The notes under the pieces: model-generated | Told to the model about the DNA's origin: nothing | The model's input: only the letters and a program-made list of their open reading frames with translations | Databases searched by the model: none | Translations under genes and position numbers: made by a program | Assembly (NCBI GenBank): GCA_035318745.1 | Contig: DATHEA010000019.1 | Span: 14,172-78,171, forward strand | Length of the DNA: 64,000 bases | Direction of reading: 5' to 3' | DNA from: VRUE01 sp035318745 | GTDB taxonomy: Bacteria > Actinomycetota > Thermoleophilia > Solirubrobacterales > 70-9 | Shown: positions 43,807 to 51,834 of the stretch, piece by piece | Position numbering within the stretch: position 1 is the stretch's first letter | How the letters are laid out: every line of letters begins with the position of its first letter

Positions 43807-45009
43807 ATGTCAGAGATAACCCTCGAAGGAGTGACCAAGGTCTTCGCCGACGGCCAGGAAGCCGTCAAGGAGATGGACCTCGAGATCGGCGACGGCGAGT
43901 TCATGATCCTCGTCGGCCCGTCCGGCTGCGGCAAGTCGACCGCGCTGCGGATGATCGCCGGGCTGGAGGACATCACCAGGGGCGAGTTGAAGATCGGCGG
44001 CGAGCAGATGAACGACCGTGCGCCAAAGGACCGCGATATCGCGATGGTCTTCCAGAACTACGCGCTCTACCCGCACATGACCGTGCGCGAGAACATGGGC
44101 TTCGCGCTGAAGCTGGCCGGCGTCGAGAAGGAGGAGATCGGCCGCAAGGTGGAGGAGGCGGCGAAGACGCTCGACCTGATCCCGCACCTCGACCGGCGCC
44201 CGGCCAACCTCTCCGGCGGGCAGCGCCAGCGGGTGGCGATGGGCCGCGCGATCGTGCGCGACCCGAAGGCCTTCCTGATGGACGAGCCGCTCTCCAACCT
44301 CGACGCCAAGCTGCGGGTGCAGATGCGGACCGAGGTGGCGCGGCTGCAGTCGAAGCTGGAGACGACCACGGTCTACGTCACCCACGACCAGACCGAGGCG
44401 ATGACGCTCGGCGACCGGGTCGCGGTGATGCGGGCCGGCGTCCTGCAGCAGGTCGGCACCCCGGCCGAGCTGTACGAGGACCCGCTCAACCTCTTCGTCG
44501 CCGGCTTCATCGGCTCGCCGGCGATGAACTTCATGCCGGCGGAGATCTCAGGCGGCAAGGTAAAGCTGCCGATCGGCGATGCCGAGCTGGGCGGGGACGT
44601 CAAGCAGGCCGATGGCCCGGTGGTCGCCGGGCTGCGCCCGGAGAGCTTCGAGGACGCCGAGCTGATCGGCGACCTGGCGAGCGAGCGGGGGGTCGTCTTC
44701 GAGGCGGAGATCGATCTGGTCGAGTCGCTCGGCTCAGACCTCTACGCCTACTTCCACGTCGAGTCGCCCGGAGTCGAGTCCGACCAGCTCGCCGACGTGA
44801 TCGCCGACCGGCTCGAGGAGACGGGCACGCCCGAAGCGCGCGAGGGTCAGGAGCAGATCGTCGCCAGGCTCGACCCGGCGAGCAAGATCAAGCGTCGCGA
44901 GCAGGCGAAGCTATGGGCGGATACGTCGAAGCTGCATCTCTTCGATCCGCAGAGTGGCGAGAGCCTGGCCCGGGGGACGCGACAGGAGCCGGAGCCGGCC
45001 GCAGGGTGA
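43807..45009 (+). CDS. ABC transporter ATPase (SugC/MsmK/UgpC type)
   Basis: A 400-residue ATPase that powers the sugar importer. Walker A is GPSGCGKST (near residue 38), the signature LSGGQRQRVAMGRAIVRDPK, Walker B FLMDEPLSNLD, and the switch His is in YVTHDQTEA. The C-terminal TOBE-type domain (about 245-375) is the regulatory part seen in MalK-like proteins and ends with LHLFDPQSGES. The last 122 bp overlap, on the opposite strand, the 3' end of the MFS transporter gene. Confidence 0.95.
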   Translation: MSEITLEGVTKVFADGQEAVKEMDLEIGDGEFMILVGPSGCGKSTALRMIAGLEDITRGELKIGGEQMNDRAPKDRDIAMVFQNYALYPHMTVRENMGFALKLAGVEKEEIGRKVEEAAKTLDLIPHLDRRPANLSGGQRQRVAMGRAIVRDPKAFLMDEPLSNLDAKLRVQMRTEVARLQSKLETTTVYVTHDQTEAMTLGDRVAVMRAGVLQQVGTPAELYEDPLNLFVAGFIGSPAMNFMPAEISGGKVKLPIGDAELGGDVKQADGPVVAGLRPESFEDAELIGDLASERGVVFEAEIDLVESLGSDLYAYFHVESPGVESDQLADVIADRLEETGTPEAREGQEQIVARLDPASKIKRREQAKLWADTSKLHLFDPQSGESLARGTRQEPEPAAG

Positions 45010-46345
45010 GGGTCGCCGCGCCGGCCACGAGCGAGGCGATCGCGGCGAAGAGGAAGGCGCCGTCGGAGACGGAGAGGGCTTCGGCGAGCGATGCCGGTTC
45101 GCCGACGATCGCGACCAGGATCGCGGTCCCGAGCACCGCGCCGACCTGACGGAAGGCGGCGTTGACGGCGCTGGCGGTGGCGAAGCGGTCGATCGGGACG
45201 TCGCGGACGGCGGCCGAGCCCAGCGTCGGGAAGGCGAGGCCGATGCCGATGCCGGTCAGCAGCGAGCCCGGCAGCCAGAGCCCGAGCCAGTCGGGCTCCG
45301 CGCCGGCGGAGCGCAGGACCATCACCCCCGCGGCAAAGACGATCGTGCCGGGGACGATCACGGCCCGGTGGCCGAAGCGGTCGGCGAGCCTGCCGGCCGG
45401 GCCGGCGAAAATGGTGCTTGCGGTCGGGCCCGGCAGAGTCGCCGCGCCGGCCTGGAGGATCGTGTAGCCCCAGACGCCGGTGAGGAAGAGGACGTTGCCG
45501 AGGATCAGCGAGAAGAAGGCGGCGGCGAAGAGCAGCGTGCCGAGGTTGCCGATGCGGAAGGAGCGGTGGGCGAACAGCGCCGGCTCGACGATCGGCCGTG
45601 GGTGGCTGCGGCTGCGCATGACGACGCCGGCGAGGAAGGCCGCGGCGGTGGCGAAGGTGGCCAGGGTCGCGGTCGAGGTCCAGCCCCAGTCGTTGCCCTC
45701 GACGATTCCGAGGGTGATCGCCGCCAGTCCGAGGGCGAGCATCGCGGCACCCGACAGGTCGGGCAGGCGGCTGTCGACAAGCTTCGGCTTCGGCAGCCGG
45801 CTCCGACCGGCCAGCAGGATCGCCACCCCCAGGGGCAGGTTGACGAGGAAGACCAGGCGCCAGCTCGAGGCCTCGACCAGTGCCCCGCCCAGGGTCGGCC
45901 CGGTCGCCGCGGCGGCGGCCGCAGCCGCGCCCCAGAGGCCGACACCCGCCGCCCGCCGCTCGACCGGGAAGCTGTCAAGGACGATCGCCAGCGAGGAGGG
46001 GGCGATCATCGCCGCGCCGACCCCCTGCAGGACGCGGAAGGAGATCAGCAGCGGGAGGCTCGGCGCAGCCGCGCAGAGCAGGCTGGCGAGGGTGAAGCTC
46101 GCCACACCGAGCATGAAGATCCGCTTGTGGCCAAAGCGGTCGGCGAGGCCGCCCGCCGGGACCAGCAGCGCCGCGATCACGACGAAGTAGCCGTCGAGCA
46201 CCCAGGAGAGGGCGTCACGCCCCGACCCGGCAAAGGAGGCCGAGATGTCGGGGAAGGCGATGTTGACGATCGTCGTGTCGAGAAAGGCGACGAAGGCGCC
46301 GGCACAGGCAATCGCGACACCTGCTCTATGACCGTGGTCATACAT
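44888..46345 (-). CDS. MFS drug-efflux transporter, DHA2 type
   Basis: A 485-residue protein with about 14 hydrophobic helices. FVAFLDTTIVNIAFPDI in TM1, GGLADRFGHKRIFMLG between TM2 and TM3, and RVLQGVGAAMIAPSSLAIVL in TM4 are typical of the EmrB/QacA group of proton-driven exporters. The C-terminal 40 residues are a polar tail whose gene overlaps the sugar-transporter ATPase gene. Divergent from a TetR gene with operator-like palindromes over both starts, so its expression is probably induced by its own substrate. Confidence 0.93.
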   Translation of the reverse strand: MYDHGHRAGVAIACAGAFVAFLDTTIVNIAFPDISASFAGSGRDALSWVLDGYFVVIAALLVPAGGLADRFGHKRIFMLGVASFTLASLLCAAAPSLPLLISFRVLQGVGAAMIAPSSLAIVLDSFPVERRAAGVGLWGAAAAAAAATGPTLGGALVEASSWRLVFLVNLPLGVAILLAGRSRLPKPKLVDSRLPDLSGAAMLALGLAAITLGIVEGNDWGWTSTATLATFATAAAFLAGVVMRSRSHPRPIVEPALFAHRSFRIGNLGTLLFAAAFFSLILGNVLFLTGVWGYTILQAGAATLPGPTASTIFAGPAGRLADRFGHRAVIVPGTIVFAAGVMVLRSAGAEPDWLGLWLPGSLLTGIGIGLAFPTLGSAAVRDVPIDRFATASAVNAAFRQVGAVLGTAILVAIVGEPASLAEALSVSDGAFLFAAIASLVAGAATLTLRPAPAPVASPGPGSRHSADRRDAASTYPPIASPARDA

Positions 46346-46379
46346 CGGTGGCGGGGACTATACTATGACCGTGGGCATA
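46327..46379. promoter_or_regulatory. Paired TetR operator candidates overlapping both start codons
   Basis: TATGACCGTGGTCATA (perfect 7-bp arms) and TATGACCGTGGGCATA (one mismatch) lie 37 bp apart. The first covers codons 2-7 of the MFS gene and the second covers the first codons of tetR. TATACT overlaps the second site and may be a -10 box, which would mean a leaderless or downstream-starting transcript. Confidence 0.7.
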
Positions 46380-46994
46380 ACGCGAATTGCAGACGCGAGA
46401 GCAATCGAACCGAAGCGCCGCGACGGCCGCGAGCGCCTGCTCGAGGGGGCGCGGCGGTTGCTGGCGGAGAAGGGCTACGCGGCGATGGAGCTGCGCGACG
46501 TGGCCGAGCGCGGCGAGGCGCCTCGGGGCTCGATCTACCACCACTTTCCCGGCGGCAAGCGCCAGCTGGCAATCGAGGCGGCTGAACTGGAGGGAGCCGA
46601 GATCCGCGCCGGGATCGAGCGCTCGCTGCGCGAGCGCGGCCTCGGCGAGACGCTGACGATGTTCGGCGAGATCTTCCGCCGCCGGGTCAAGGACCACCCC
46701 GAGCGGCTCGGCTGCCCGGTTGCCGCAGCGGCGCTGGCCCGTCCCGAGGACCCGGCGCTTGCCGCTGCCGCCACGGCCGCGTTCCAGAGCTGGGAAGCGC
46801 CGATCGCCGCCGCCCTGCGCGACGAAGGCGTGGCCGCCAAAGACGCTGAGCACTTCGCCGGCCTCGTCGTCTCCACGATCGAGGGCGCCCTGATCCGCGC
46901 CCGGGCGGCAGGCGACGAGGCACCGCTCGAATCGGCGGTTGCCGGCCTGCACCAGGCTTTGGGGTCGTTGCTCGCTGCTACCCTGCCGGGGTAG
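46365..46994 (+). CDS. TetR-family repressor of the divergent MFS gene
   Basis: A 209-residue regulator. The N-terminal HTH reads LLEGARRLLAEKGYAAMELR, then DVAERGEAPRGSIYHHFPGG, the LmrA/YxaF-like TetR subgroup. The C-terminal ligand-binding domain (about 75-205) includes the GCPVAAAALARPEDPAL segment typical of that subgroup. The start is drawn at the first ATG; a GTG two codons downstream could be used if transcription starts within the operator. It likely represses the MFS exporter and itself. Confidence 0.92.
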   Translation: MTVGITRIADARAIEPKRRDGRERLLEGARRLLAEKGYAAMELRDVAERGEAPRGSIYHHFPGGKRQLAIEAAELEGAEIRAGIERSLRERGLGETLTMFGEIFRRRVKDHPERLGCPVAAAALARPEDPALAAAATAAFQSWEAPIAAALRDEGVAAKDAEHFAGLVVSTIEGALIRARAAGDEAPLESAVAGLHQALGSLLAATLPG

Positions 46995-47043
46995 GCAGTC
47001 TGCCTGCGCGTCAGGTTCTTCCAACCGCGAGGAAAGCACGCGC

Positions 47044-48489
47044 TTGACTTCGCCCCAGGGGCAGCAGATAGATCGCGATTCGCCGCGCGAGGAATGCGGC
47101 GTCTTCGGCATATACGCGCCCGGGCACGACGTCGCCCGCCTCACCTACTTCGGCCTCTACTCGCTTCAGCACCGTGGCCAGGAGTCAGCCGGGATCGCCA
47201 CCTGCGAGGGCGGCCACATCACCACGATGCGGGACTCCGGCCTCGTCTCCCAGGTCTTCGACGAGGAGAAGCTGCGGGCGCTCGAGGGCGACATGGCGAT
47301 CGGCCATGTCCGCTACTCGACCACCGGCGGCGGCTCCTGGGAGAACGCGCAGCCGGTCTGGCGCGACGACGGCCGCGAGCTGGCCCTCGGCCACAACGGC
47401 AACCTGACCAATGCGGTCGAGCTCTGGAGCGAGTTGAAGGAGACCGGGATCTCTTTCCGCGGAACGTCGGATTCGGAGATCATCGCGGCGCTGATCTCCT
47501 CCCACGACGGCAAGTTCGTCGAGGACGCGGTCGCCGATGTGATGCCGCGCCTGGAGGGCGCCTACTCGACCGTCGTGATGACCAAGCGGGCGATCGTCGC
47601 CTTCCGCGACCCGCACGGGGTGCGGCCGCTCTCGCTGGGACGGCTCGGCGAGCGCTTCGTCGTCGCCTCGGAGAGCTGCGCCTTCGACATCGTCGGCGCC
47701 GAGCTGATGCGCGAAGTGCATCCCGGCGAGATGGTCTCGTTGACCGAGCGCGGCCTCGAGACGCGCCAGGTGGTCAAGGCCGGCCGGCCGGCGCACTGCG
47801 TCTTCGAGCACATCTACTTCTCCCGGCCCGACAGCCGCCTCGAGGGCAAAGTGCTGCAGCAGGTACGCGGCCGGATGGGCGAAATCCTCTGGCGCGAGGC
47901 GCCGGCCGAGGCCGACCTGGTGATTTCGGTGCCGGACTCCGGCAACCCCGCGGCCGCCGGCTTCTCCCGCGCTTCGGGACTGCCCCGCGACGACGGCCTG
48001 ATCAAGAACCGCTACGTCGCCCGCACCTTCATCCAGCCCGGCCAGGAGCTGCGCAAGCGCGGCCTGCGGCTCAAGTTCAACCCGCTGCCCGAGATCGTCG
48101 CCGGGCAGAGGATCGTCGTCGTCGACGACTCGATCGTGCGCGGCAACACGACGCGGCAGATCGTCGGCATGCTGCGCGACGCGGGGGCGAGCGAGGTGCA
48201 CCTGCGGATCTCCGCGCCACCGATCCGCCATCCATGTCACTACGGCGTCGACATGTCGACCCGCGAGGAGATGATCGCCCACGAACGCACGATCGAGGAG
48301 GTCGCCGACGAGCTCGGCGCCGACTCGCTCGCTTACCTCTCGATGGAGGGCGTCTACGAGGCGATCGGCACCCCGCCCGAGGATCACTGCGACGCCTGCT
48401 TCACCGGCCGTTACCCGCTCGGCGATCCAGAAGATGCCAACGGGAAATTCGCTTTGGAGGACGTCACGGTAGTTCCGGCCACGCCGTAA
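47044..48489 (+). CDS. purF: Amidophosphoribosyltransferase
   Basis: First committed step of purine synthesis. 481 residues including a 17-residue propeptide that must be removed to expose the nucleophilic Cys in EECGVFGIY. The glutaminase domain continues with SLQHRGQESAGIA; the PRPP loop is IVVVDDSIVRGNTTRQ near residue 357. Fe-S ligands typical of the Bacillus-type enzyme appear in RHPCHYGVD and CDACFTG. TTG start with GAGGAAAG upstream. A terminator-like hairpin follows. Confidence 0.96.
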   Translation: MTSPQGQQIDRDSPREECGVFGIYAPGHDVARLTYFGLYSLQHRGQESAGIATCEGGHITTMRDSGLVSQVFDEEKLRALEGDMAIGHVRYSTTGGGSWENAQPVWRDDGRELALGHNGNLTNAVELWSELKETGISFRGTSDSEIIAALISSHDGKFVEDAVADVMPRLEGAYSTVVMTKRAIVAFRDPHGVRPLSLGRLGERFVVASESCAFDIVGAELMREVHPGEMVSLTERGLETRQVVKAGRPAHCVFEHIYFSRPDSRLEGKVLQQVRGRMGEILWREAPAEADLVISVPDSGNPAAAGFSRASGLPRDDGLIKNRYVARTFIQPGQELRKRGLRLKFNPLPEIVAGQRIVVVDDSIVRGNTTRQIVGMLRDAGASEVHLRISAPPIRHPCHYGVDMSTREEMIAHERTIEEVADELGADSLAYLSMEGVYEAIGTPPEDHCDACFTGRYPLGDPEDANGKFALEDVTVVPATP

Positions 48490-48494
48490 CCAAC

Positions 48495-48539
48495 TGCGGT
48501 CGACTTTTGGTTCGCATACCGACTCAAAGCTCGACCGCA
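48495..48539 (+). terminator. Hairpin after purF
   Basis: TGCGGTCGA/TCGACCGCA (9 bp) extended inward by CTTTTG/CAAAG around a 15-nt loop, six bases after the purF stop. No U tract is evident. Confidence 0.6.
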
Positions 48540-48565
48540 CATGGCCGGCACAGGAAGATGCGGAC

Positions 48566-49183
48566 GTGAGCGCCTTCCGAATCGTCGTCCTAGCCTCGGG
48601 TTCGGGGACCAACCTCCAGGCGATCCTCGACGCGCTGCACGGGCGCGAGGGGGTCGAGGTGGCCGGGGTCGGCTCCGACAAGCCCGCCGCGCGGGCGCTG
48701 GAACTGGCGCGCGCAGCGGGGGTGGAGACCGCAGTCTTCCCCCGCGACGACTACGCCGGCCGCGAGGCGCGCGACGTGGCGATGGCCGCCTGGGTCGAGG
48801 CGCGCGGTGCCGACCTCGTCGTACTCGCCGGCTACATGCAGCTGCTCTCCCCCGCCTTCGTCGCTCGCTTCCGCAACCGCGTCGTCAACATACACCCGGC
48901 GTTGCTGCCCGCCTTCCCGGGCCTCGACGCGATCGGCCAGGCGCTGGCGGCAGGTGTCGAGGTCACCGGGGTCACGGTCCACTTCGTCGACGAGGGAGTC
49001 GACACCGGCCCGGCGATCGTGCAGCGCGAGGTGCCGGTGCCGGCGGGGTGCGACCGGGACCGCCTGGAGGAGGCGATCCACGCGGTCGAGCACGAGCTGT
49101 ACCCGGAGGCGATCCGCATGATCGCCCAGGGTCGGGCTAGGATCGACGCCGACGACCCGCGGGTCGTCGTAATCGATGAGTGA
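48566..49183 (+). CDS. purN: Phosphoribosylglycinamide formyltransferase
   Basis: A 205-residue transformylase using 10-formyl-THF. VLASGSGTNLQAILDAL binds the phosphate, MQLLSP lies before the catalytic segment, and VVNIHPALLPAFPG carries the catalytic Asn/His; the catalytic Asp is in VHFVDEGVDTGP. GTG start. Overlaps purH by eight bases. Confidence 0.96.
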   Translation: MSAFRIVVLASGSGTNLQAILDALHGREGVEVAGVGSDKPAARALELARAAGVETAVFPRDDYAGREARDVAMAAWVEARGADLVVLAGYMQLLSPAFVARFRNRVVNIHPALLPAFPGLDAIGQALAAGVEVTGVTVHFVDEGVDTGPAIVQREVPVPAGCDRDRLEEAIHAVEHELYPEAIRMIAQGRARIDADDPRVVVIDE

Positions 49184-50792
49184 GGCCCCCGCAGACACCC
49201 GAGACAAGGTCGCCGGCAACGGCGCGATCCGGGTGCGCCGGGCGCTGATCTCGGTCTCCGACAAGACCGGAATCGCCGACTTTGCCAAGACGCTTGCGGC
49301 GCAGGGCGTCGAGGTCCTTTCCACTGGCGGGACTGCGAGCGCCTTACGCGAGGCAGGACTTGAGGTCACCGATGTCTCCGAGTTCACCGGCCAGGAGGAG
49401 ATCCTCGGCGGCCGGGTGAAGACGTTGCATCCGCGCCTGCACGCGGCGCTGCTGGCGCGCCGCGCCGACCCGGAGCACATGGCGACGCTGGAGCGCGAGG
49501 GGATCGAGCCGATCGACCTGGTCTGCGTCAACCTCTACCCCTTCGAGGAGACCGTCGCCGCGCACGAGGTCGATCCGCAGGTCGCGGTCGAGAACATCGA
49601 CATCGGCGGCCCGACGATGATCCGCGCCGCCGCCAAGAACCACGAGGGCGTCGCCGTCATCGTCAAACCGGAGTCCTACGATGCGGTCTGCGCCGAGCTC
49701 GAGGAGAGCGGCGGCGAGGTCTCGGCCTCGACCAGCCACTGGCTTGCCAACGAGGCCTTCACCCACATCGCCCGCTACGACGCCGCGATCAGCCGCTGGT
49801 TCTCGGCCTCCTATGAGGACTTCCCCGAACACCTGACGGTCTCCTACGAGAAGGAGCTCGACCTCGCCTACGGCGAGAACCCGCACCAGCGGGCGGCGCT
49901 CTACTCGGAGGTCGGCGTGCGCAGCCACATCCTCTCCGGCGTGGCGAAGCTGCACGGCAAGGCGCTCTCCTTCAACAACGCCCTCGACCTCGACTCGGCG
50001 CGGCGGCTGAACGAAGACTTCGAGCCGCCCGCCTGCACGATCGTCAAGCACAACAACCCCTGCGGGGTGGCGATCGGCGAGGACGCGCTCGACGCCTACC
50101 GCAAGGCCCTGGCCTGCGACCCGGTCTCCGCCTACGGCAGTGTGATCGCGATCAACCGGCCGGTGAGCCTTGCCCTGGCCGAGGCGCTGCACGAGAACTT
50201 CGTCGAGGTGCTGCTGGCGCCGGGCTTCGAGGACGGCGCGCTGGAGGTGCTGCAGCAGAAGGAGGCGATCCGCATCCTCTGCGACGAGGAGCGGCGCGAG
50301 CAGGATCCCGCCGAACGCGACGTCAAGCGGGTGCGCGGCGGCCTCCTGATCCAGGACCGCGACGGCGACCCCGAGCCGCGCCAGATCATGGAGACGGTGA
50401 CCAGGACCGAGCCGAGTGAGGAGCAGTGGAGCGATCTGCTCTTCGCCTGGACGGTCGTACGCCACGTCCGCTCCAACGCGATCGTGCTCGCCAAGGGAGG
50501 CGCCACGCTAGGCATCGGCGCCGGCCAGATGAGCCGCGTCGACTCGGTCCGCCTCGCGGTCGAGAAGTGCCGCGACGCTCGCGGCGACGATGCCGACGCC
50601 CTGCTGGCCGGCTCAGCCGTGGCCTCCGACGCCTTCTTCCCCTTCGCCGACGGGCCCCAGGCGGCGATCGACGCCGGTGCCAACGCGGTGATCCAGCCTG
50701 GCGGCTCCAAACGCGACGCCGATGTGATCGAGGCCTGCGACGCCGCCGGCATCCCGATGGTCTTCACCAAGCACAGACATTTCCGCCACTAG
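49176..50792 (+). CDS. purH: Bifunctional AICAR transformylase/IMP cyclohydrolase
   Basis: A 538-residue enzyme catalysing the last two steps to IMP. The N-terminal cyclohydrolase domain has RALISVSDKTGIADFAKTLA and GGRVKTLHPRLHAALLARR; the transformylase domain has YGENPHQRAALY, TIVKHNNPCGVA and the terminal PGGSKRDADVIEACD. Overlap with purN shows a two-gene unit. Confidence 0.97.
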   Translation: MSEAPADTRDKVAGNGAIRVRRALISVSDKTGIADFAKTLAAQGVEVLSTGGTASALREAGLEVTDVSEFTGQEEILGGRVKTLHPRLHAALLARRADPEHMATLEREGIEPIDLVCVNLYPFEETVAAHEVDPQVAVENIDIGGPTMIRAAAKNHEGVAVIVKPESYDAVCAELEESGGEVSASTSHWLANEAFTHIARYDAAISRWFSASYEDFPEHLTVSYEKELDLAYGENPHQRAALYSEVGVRSHILSGVAKLHGKALSFNNALDLDSARRLNEDFEPPACTIVKHNNPCGVAIGEDALDAYRKALACDPVSAYGSVIAINRPVSLALAEALHENFVEVLLAPGFEDGALEVLQQKEAIRILCDEERREQDPAERDVKRVRGGLLIQDRDGDPEPRQIMETVTRTEPSEEQWSDLLFAWTVVRHVRSNAIVLAKGGATLGIGAGQMSRVDSVRLAVEKCRDARGDDADALLAGSAVASDAFFPFADGPQAAIDAGANAVIQPGGSKRDADVIEACDAAGIPMVFTKHRHFRH

Positions 50793-50796
50793 ACGC

Positions 50797-50837
50797 CTGT
50801 CACAAAACTTTTCGATTTAGCGCACCACACGTGACAG
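50797..50837 (+). terminator. Inverted repeat after purH
   Basis: Arms CTGTCAC/GTGACAG (7 bp) about 27 nt apart, followed by TTGTCT. A weak candidate terminator for purN-purH. Confidence 0.4.
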
Positions 50838-50876
50838 TTGTCTAAGTAGCGTCCTGCCCGTCGCGGCCGCGGCAAC

Positions 50877-50946
50877 GCCCCGGCCGCCGGACGCGGGCCT
50901 TACCTTCACTAAGTGGGGTTGGCGGGTTCGACTCCCGCTCGGGGCG
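50877..50946 (+). other. tRNA-like remnant (T-arm and acceptor stem)
   Basis: A perfect T-arm, GCGGG-TTCGACT-CCCGC, is followed directly by TCGGGGC, which pairs with GCCCCGG 38 nt upstream as an acceptor stem would. The middle is too short and lacks a D-arm; the anticodon-like loop TTCACTA (CAC) sits on a weak stem. A second inverted repeat (GGCCTTACCTTCAC at 50896-50909 with GTGAAGGTAGGGCC at 50962-50975, one mismatch) competes with this fold. It reads as a degenerate tRNA or the tRNA end left by an integration event. Confidence 0.35.
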
Positions 50947-51001
50947 CTACGATGCAGTTACGTGAAGGTAGGGCCGTTGAAGTTCGGCGGCAACCCCGTT
51001 T

Positions 51002-51029
51002 TGAATGGCCCGCTTCGGCGGGCCATTCA
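51002..51029. terminator. Strong bidirectional hairpin
   Basis: A perfect 12-bp stem TGAATGGCCCGC/GCGGGCCATTCA closed by the stable tetraloop TTCG, placed four bases after the LOG gene stop and downstream of purH on the other strand. Confidence 0.8.
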
Positions 51030-51032
51030 CTT

Positions 51033-51737
51033 TCAGGCCAACTGCTTCTGCGCTGCGCTGGCCAGGCGCACGTGCTCGCAGACCTCCGCTGGAGTCTCGG
51101 CGGTGACCAGCAGCTCTTTGTCGCCGGCAGAGATCAGGCCGTCGTCCTCGAGGGAGTCATCGAACCAGTCGAGCAGCGGCGCCCAGAACTCGCGGTCGAC
51201 GAGGATCGTCGGGAAATGCTGGACGCGGTGGGTCTGGATCAGGGTGAGGCTCTCGGACAGCTCGTCGAGCGTGCCGAAACCACCGGGGAAGATGACGAAG
51301 GCGCGGGCGTAGCGGACGAACATCAGCTTGCGGGCGAAGAAGTAGTGGAACTCGAGGCCACGGTTCACGTAGGGGTTGATCCGCTGCTCCATCGGCAGCT
51401 GGATGTTGAGCCCGACCGATAGCCCACCCGCCTCGGCCGCACCTCGGTTGGCCGCCTCCATCAGCCCCGGGCCGCCCCCGGTGATGACGGTGAAGTCGTG
51501 CCGTGCCAGGCAGGCCGCCGTCTCTCGACACAGCTCGTACCAGCGGTGGCCCGGCGGGACCCGCGCCGAGCCGAAGACGGAGACGCCGTTCTCGATGTCG
51601 CGCAGCGCGTCGAAGCCGCGCTCTACCTCGTCGTGGATCCGTTCGAGGCGGACATCGTCTTCCGCCTCGACGTCACCGGGGACACGGAGCAGCCTCTCGT
51701 CGCGCTTTGCCCCGGTGCTCCCGTCCTGACTGGCCAA
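51033..51737 (-). CDS. LOG-family protein (cytokinin riboside 5'-monophosphate phosphoribohydrolase-like)
   Basis: A 234-residue Rossmann-like protein. VSVFGSARVPPGH opens the fold, ITGGGPGLMEAANRGA is the nucleotide loop and FVIFPGGFGTLDELSE is the PGGxGTxxE signature of LOG proteins, which hydrolyse nucleotide 5'-monophosphates to free base and ribose 5-phosphate. A 45-residue N-terminal extension precedes the core. The start lies two bases after the end of tRNA-Lys on the same strand, so the mRNA is probably released by tRNA processing. Confidence 0.9.
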   Translation of the reverse strand: MASQDGSTGAKRDERLLRVPGDVEAEDDVRLERIHDEVERGFDALRDIENGVSVFGSARVPPGHRWYELCRETAACLARHDFTVITGGGPGLMEAANRGAAEAGGLSVGLNIQLPMEQRINPYVNRGLEFHYFFARKLMFVRYARAFVIFPGGFGTLDELSESLTLIQTHRVQHFPTILVDREFWAPLLDWFDDSLEDDGLISAGDKELLVTAETPAEVCEHVRLASAAQKQLA

Positions 51738-51739
51738 AG

Positions 51740-51813
51740 TGCCCCCGGCGGGATTCGAACCCGCGCCGCGCGGCTTAAAAGGCCGCCGCTCTAACCAACT
51801 GAGCTACAGGGGC
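51740..51813 (-). tRNA. tRNA-Lys (anticodon TTT)
   Basis: 74 nt with a complete cloverleaf: acceptor GCCCCTG/CGGGGGC, D-arm GCTCAGTTGGTTAGAGC, anticodon arm GCGGC-CTTTTAA-GCCGC (TTT), and T-arm GCGGG-TTCGAAT-CCCGC. CCA is not encoded. Confidence 0.95.
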
Positions 51814-51834
51814 GCGCGGCCCATGGTAATCCGA

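Noticed and set aside
50913..51422. Plus-strand frame opposite the LOG gene as a protein gene
   Set aside because: It is antisense to a clear LOG-family protein and starts within the tRNA-like region; no protein motif is visible.
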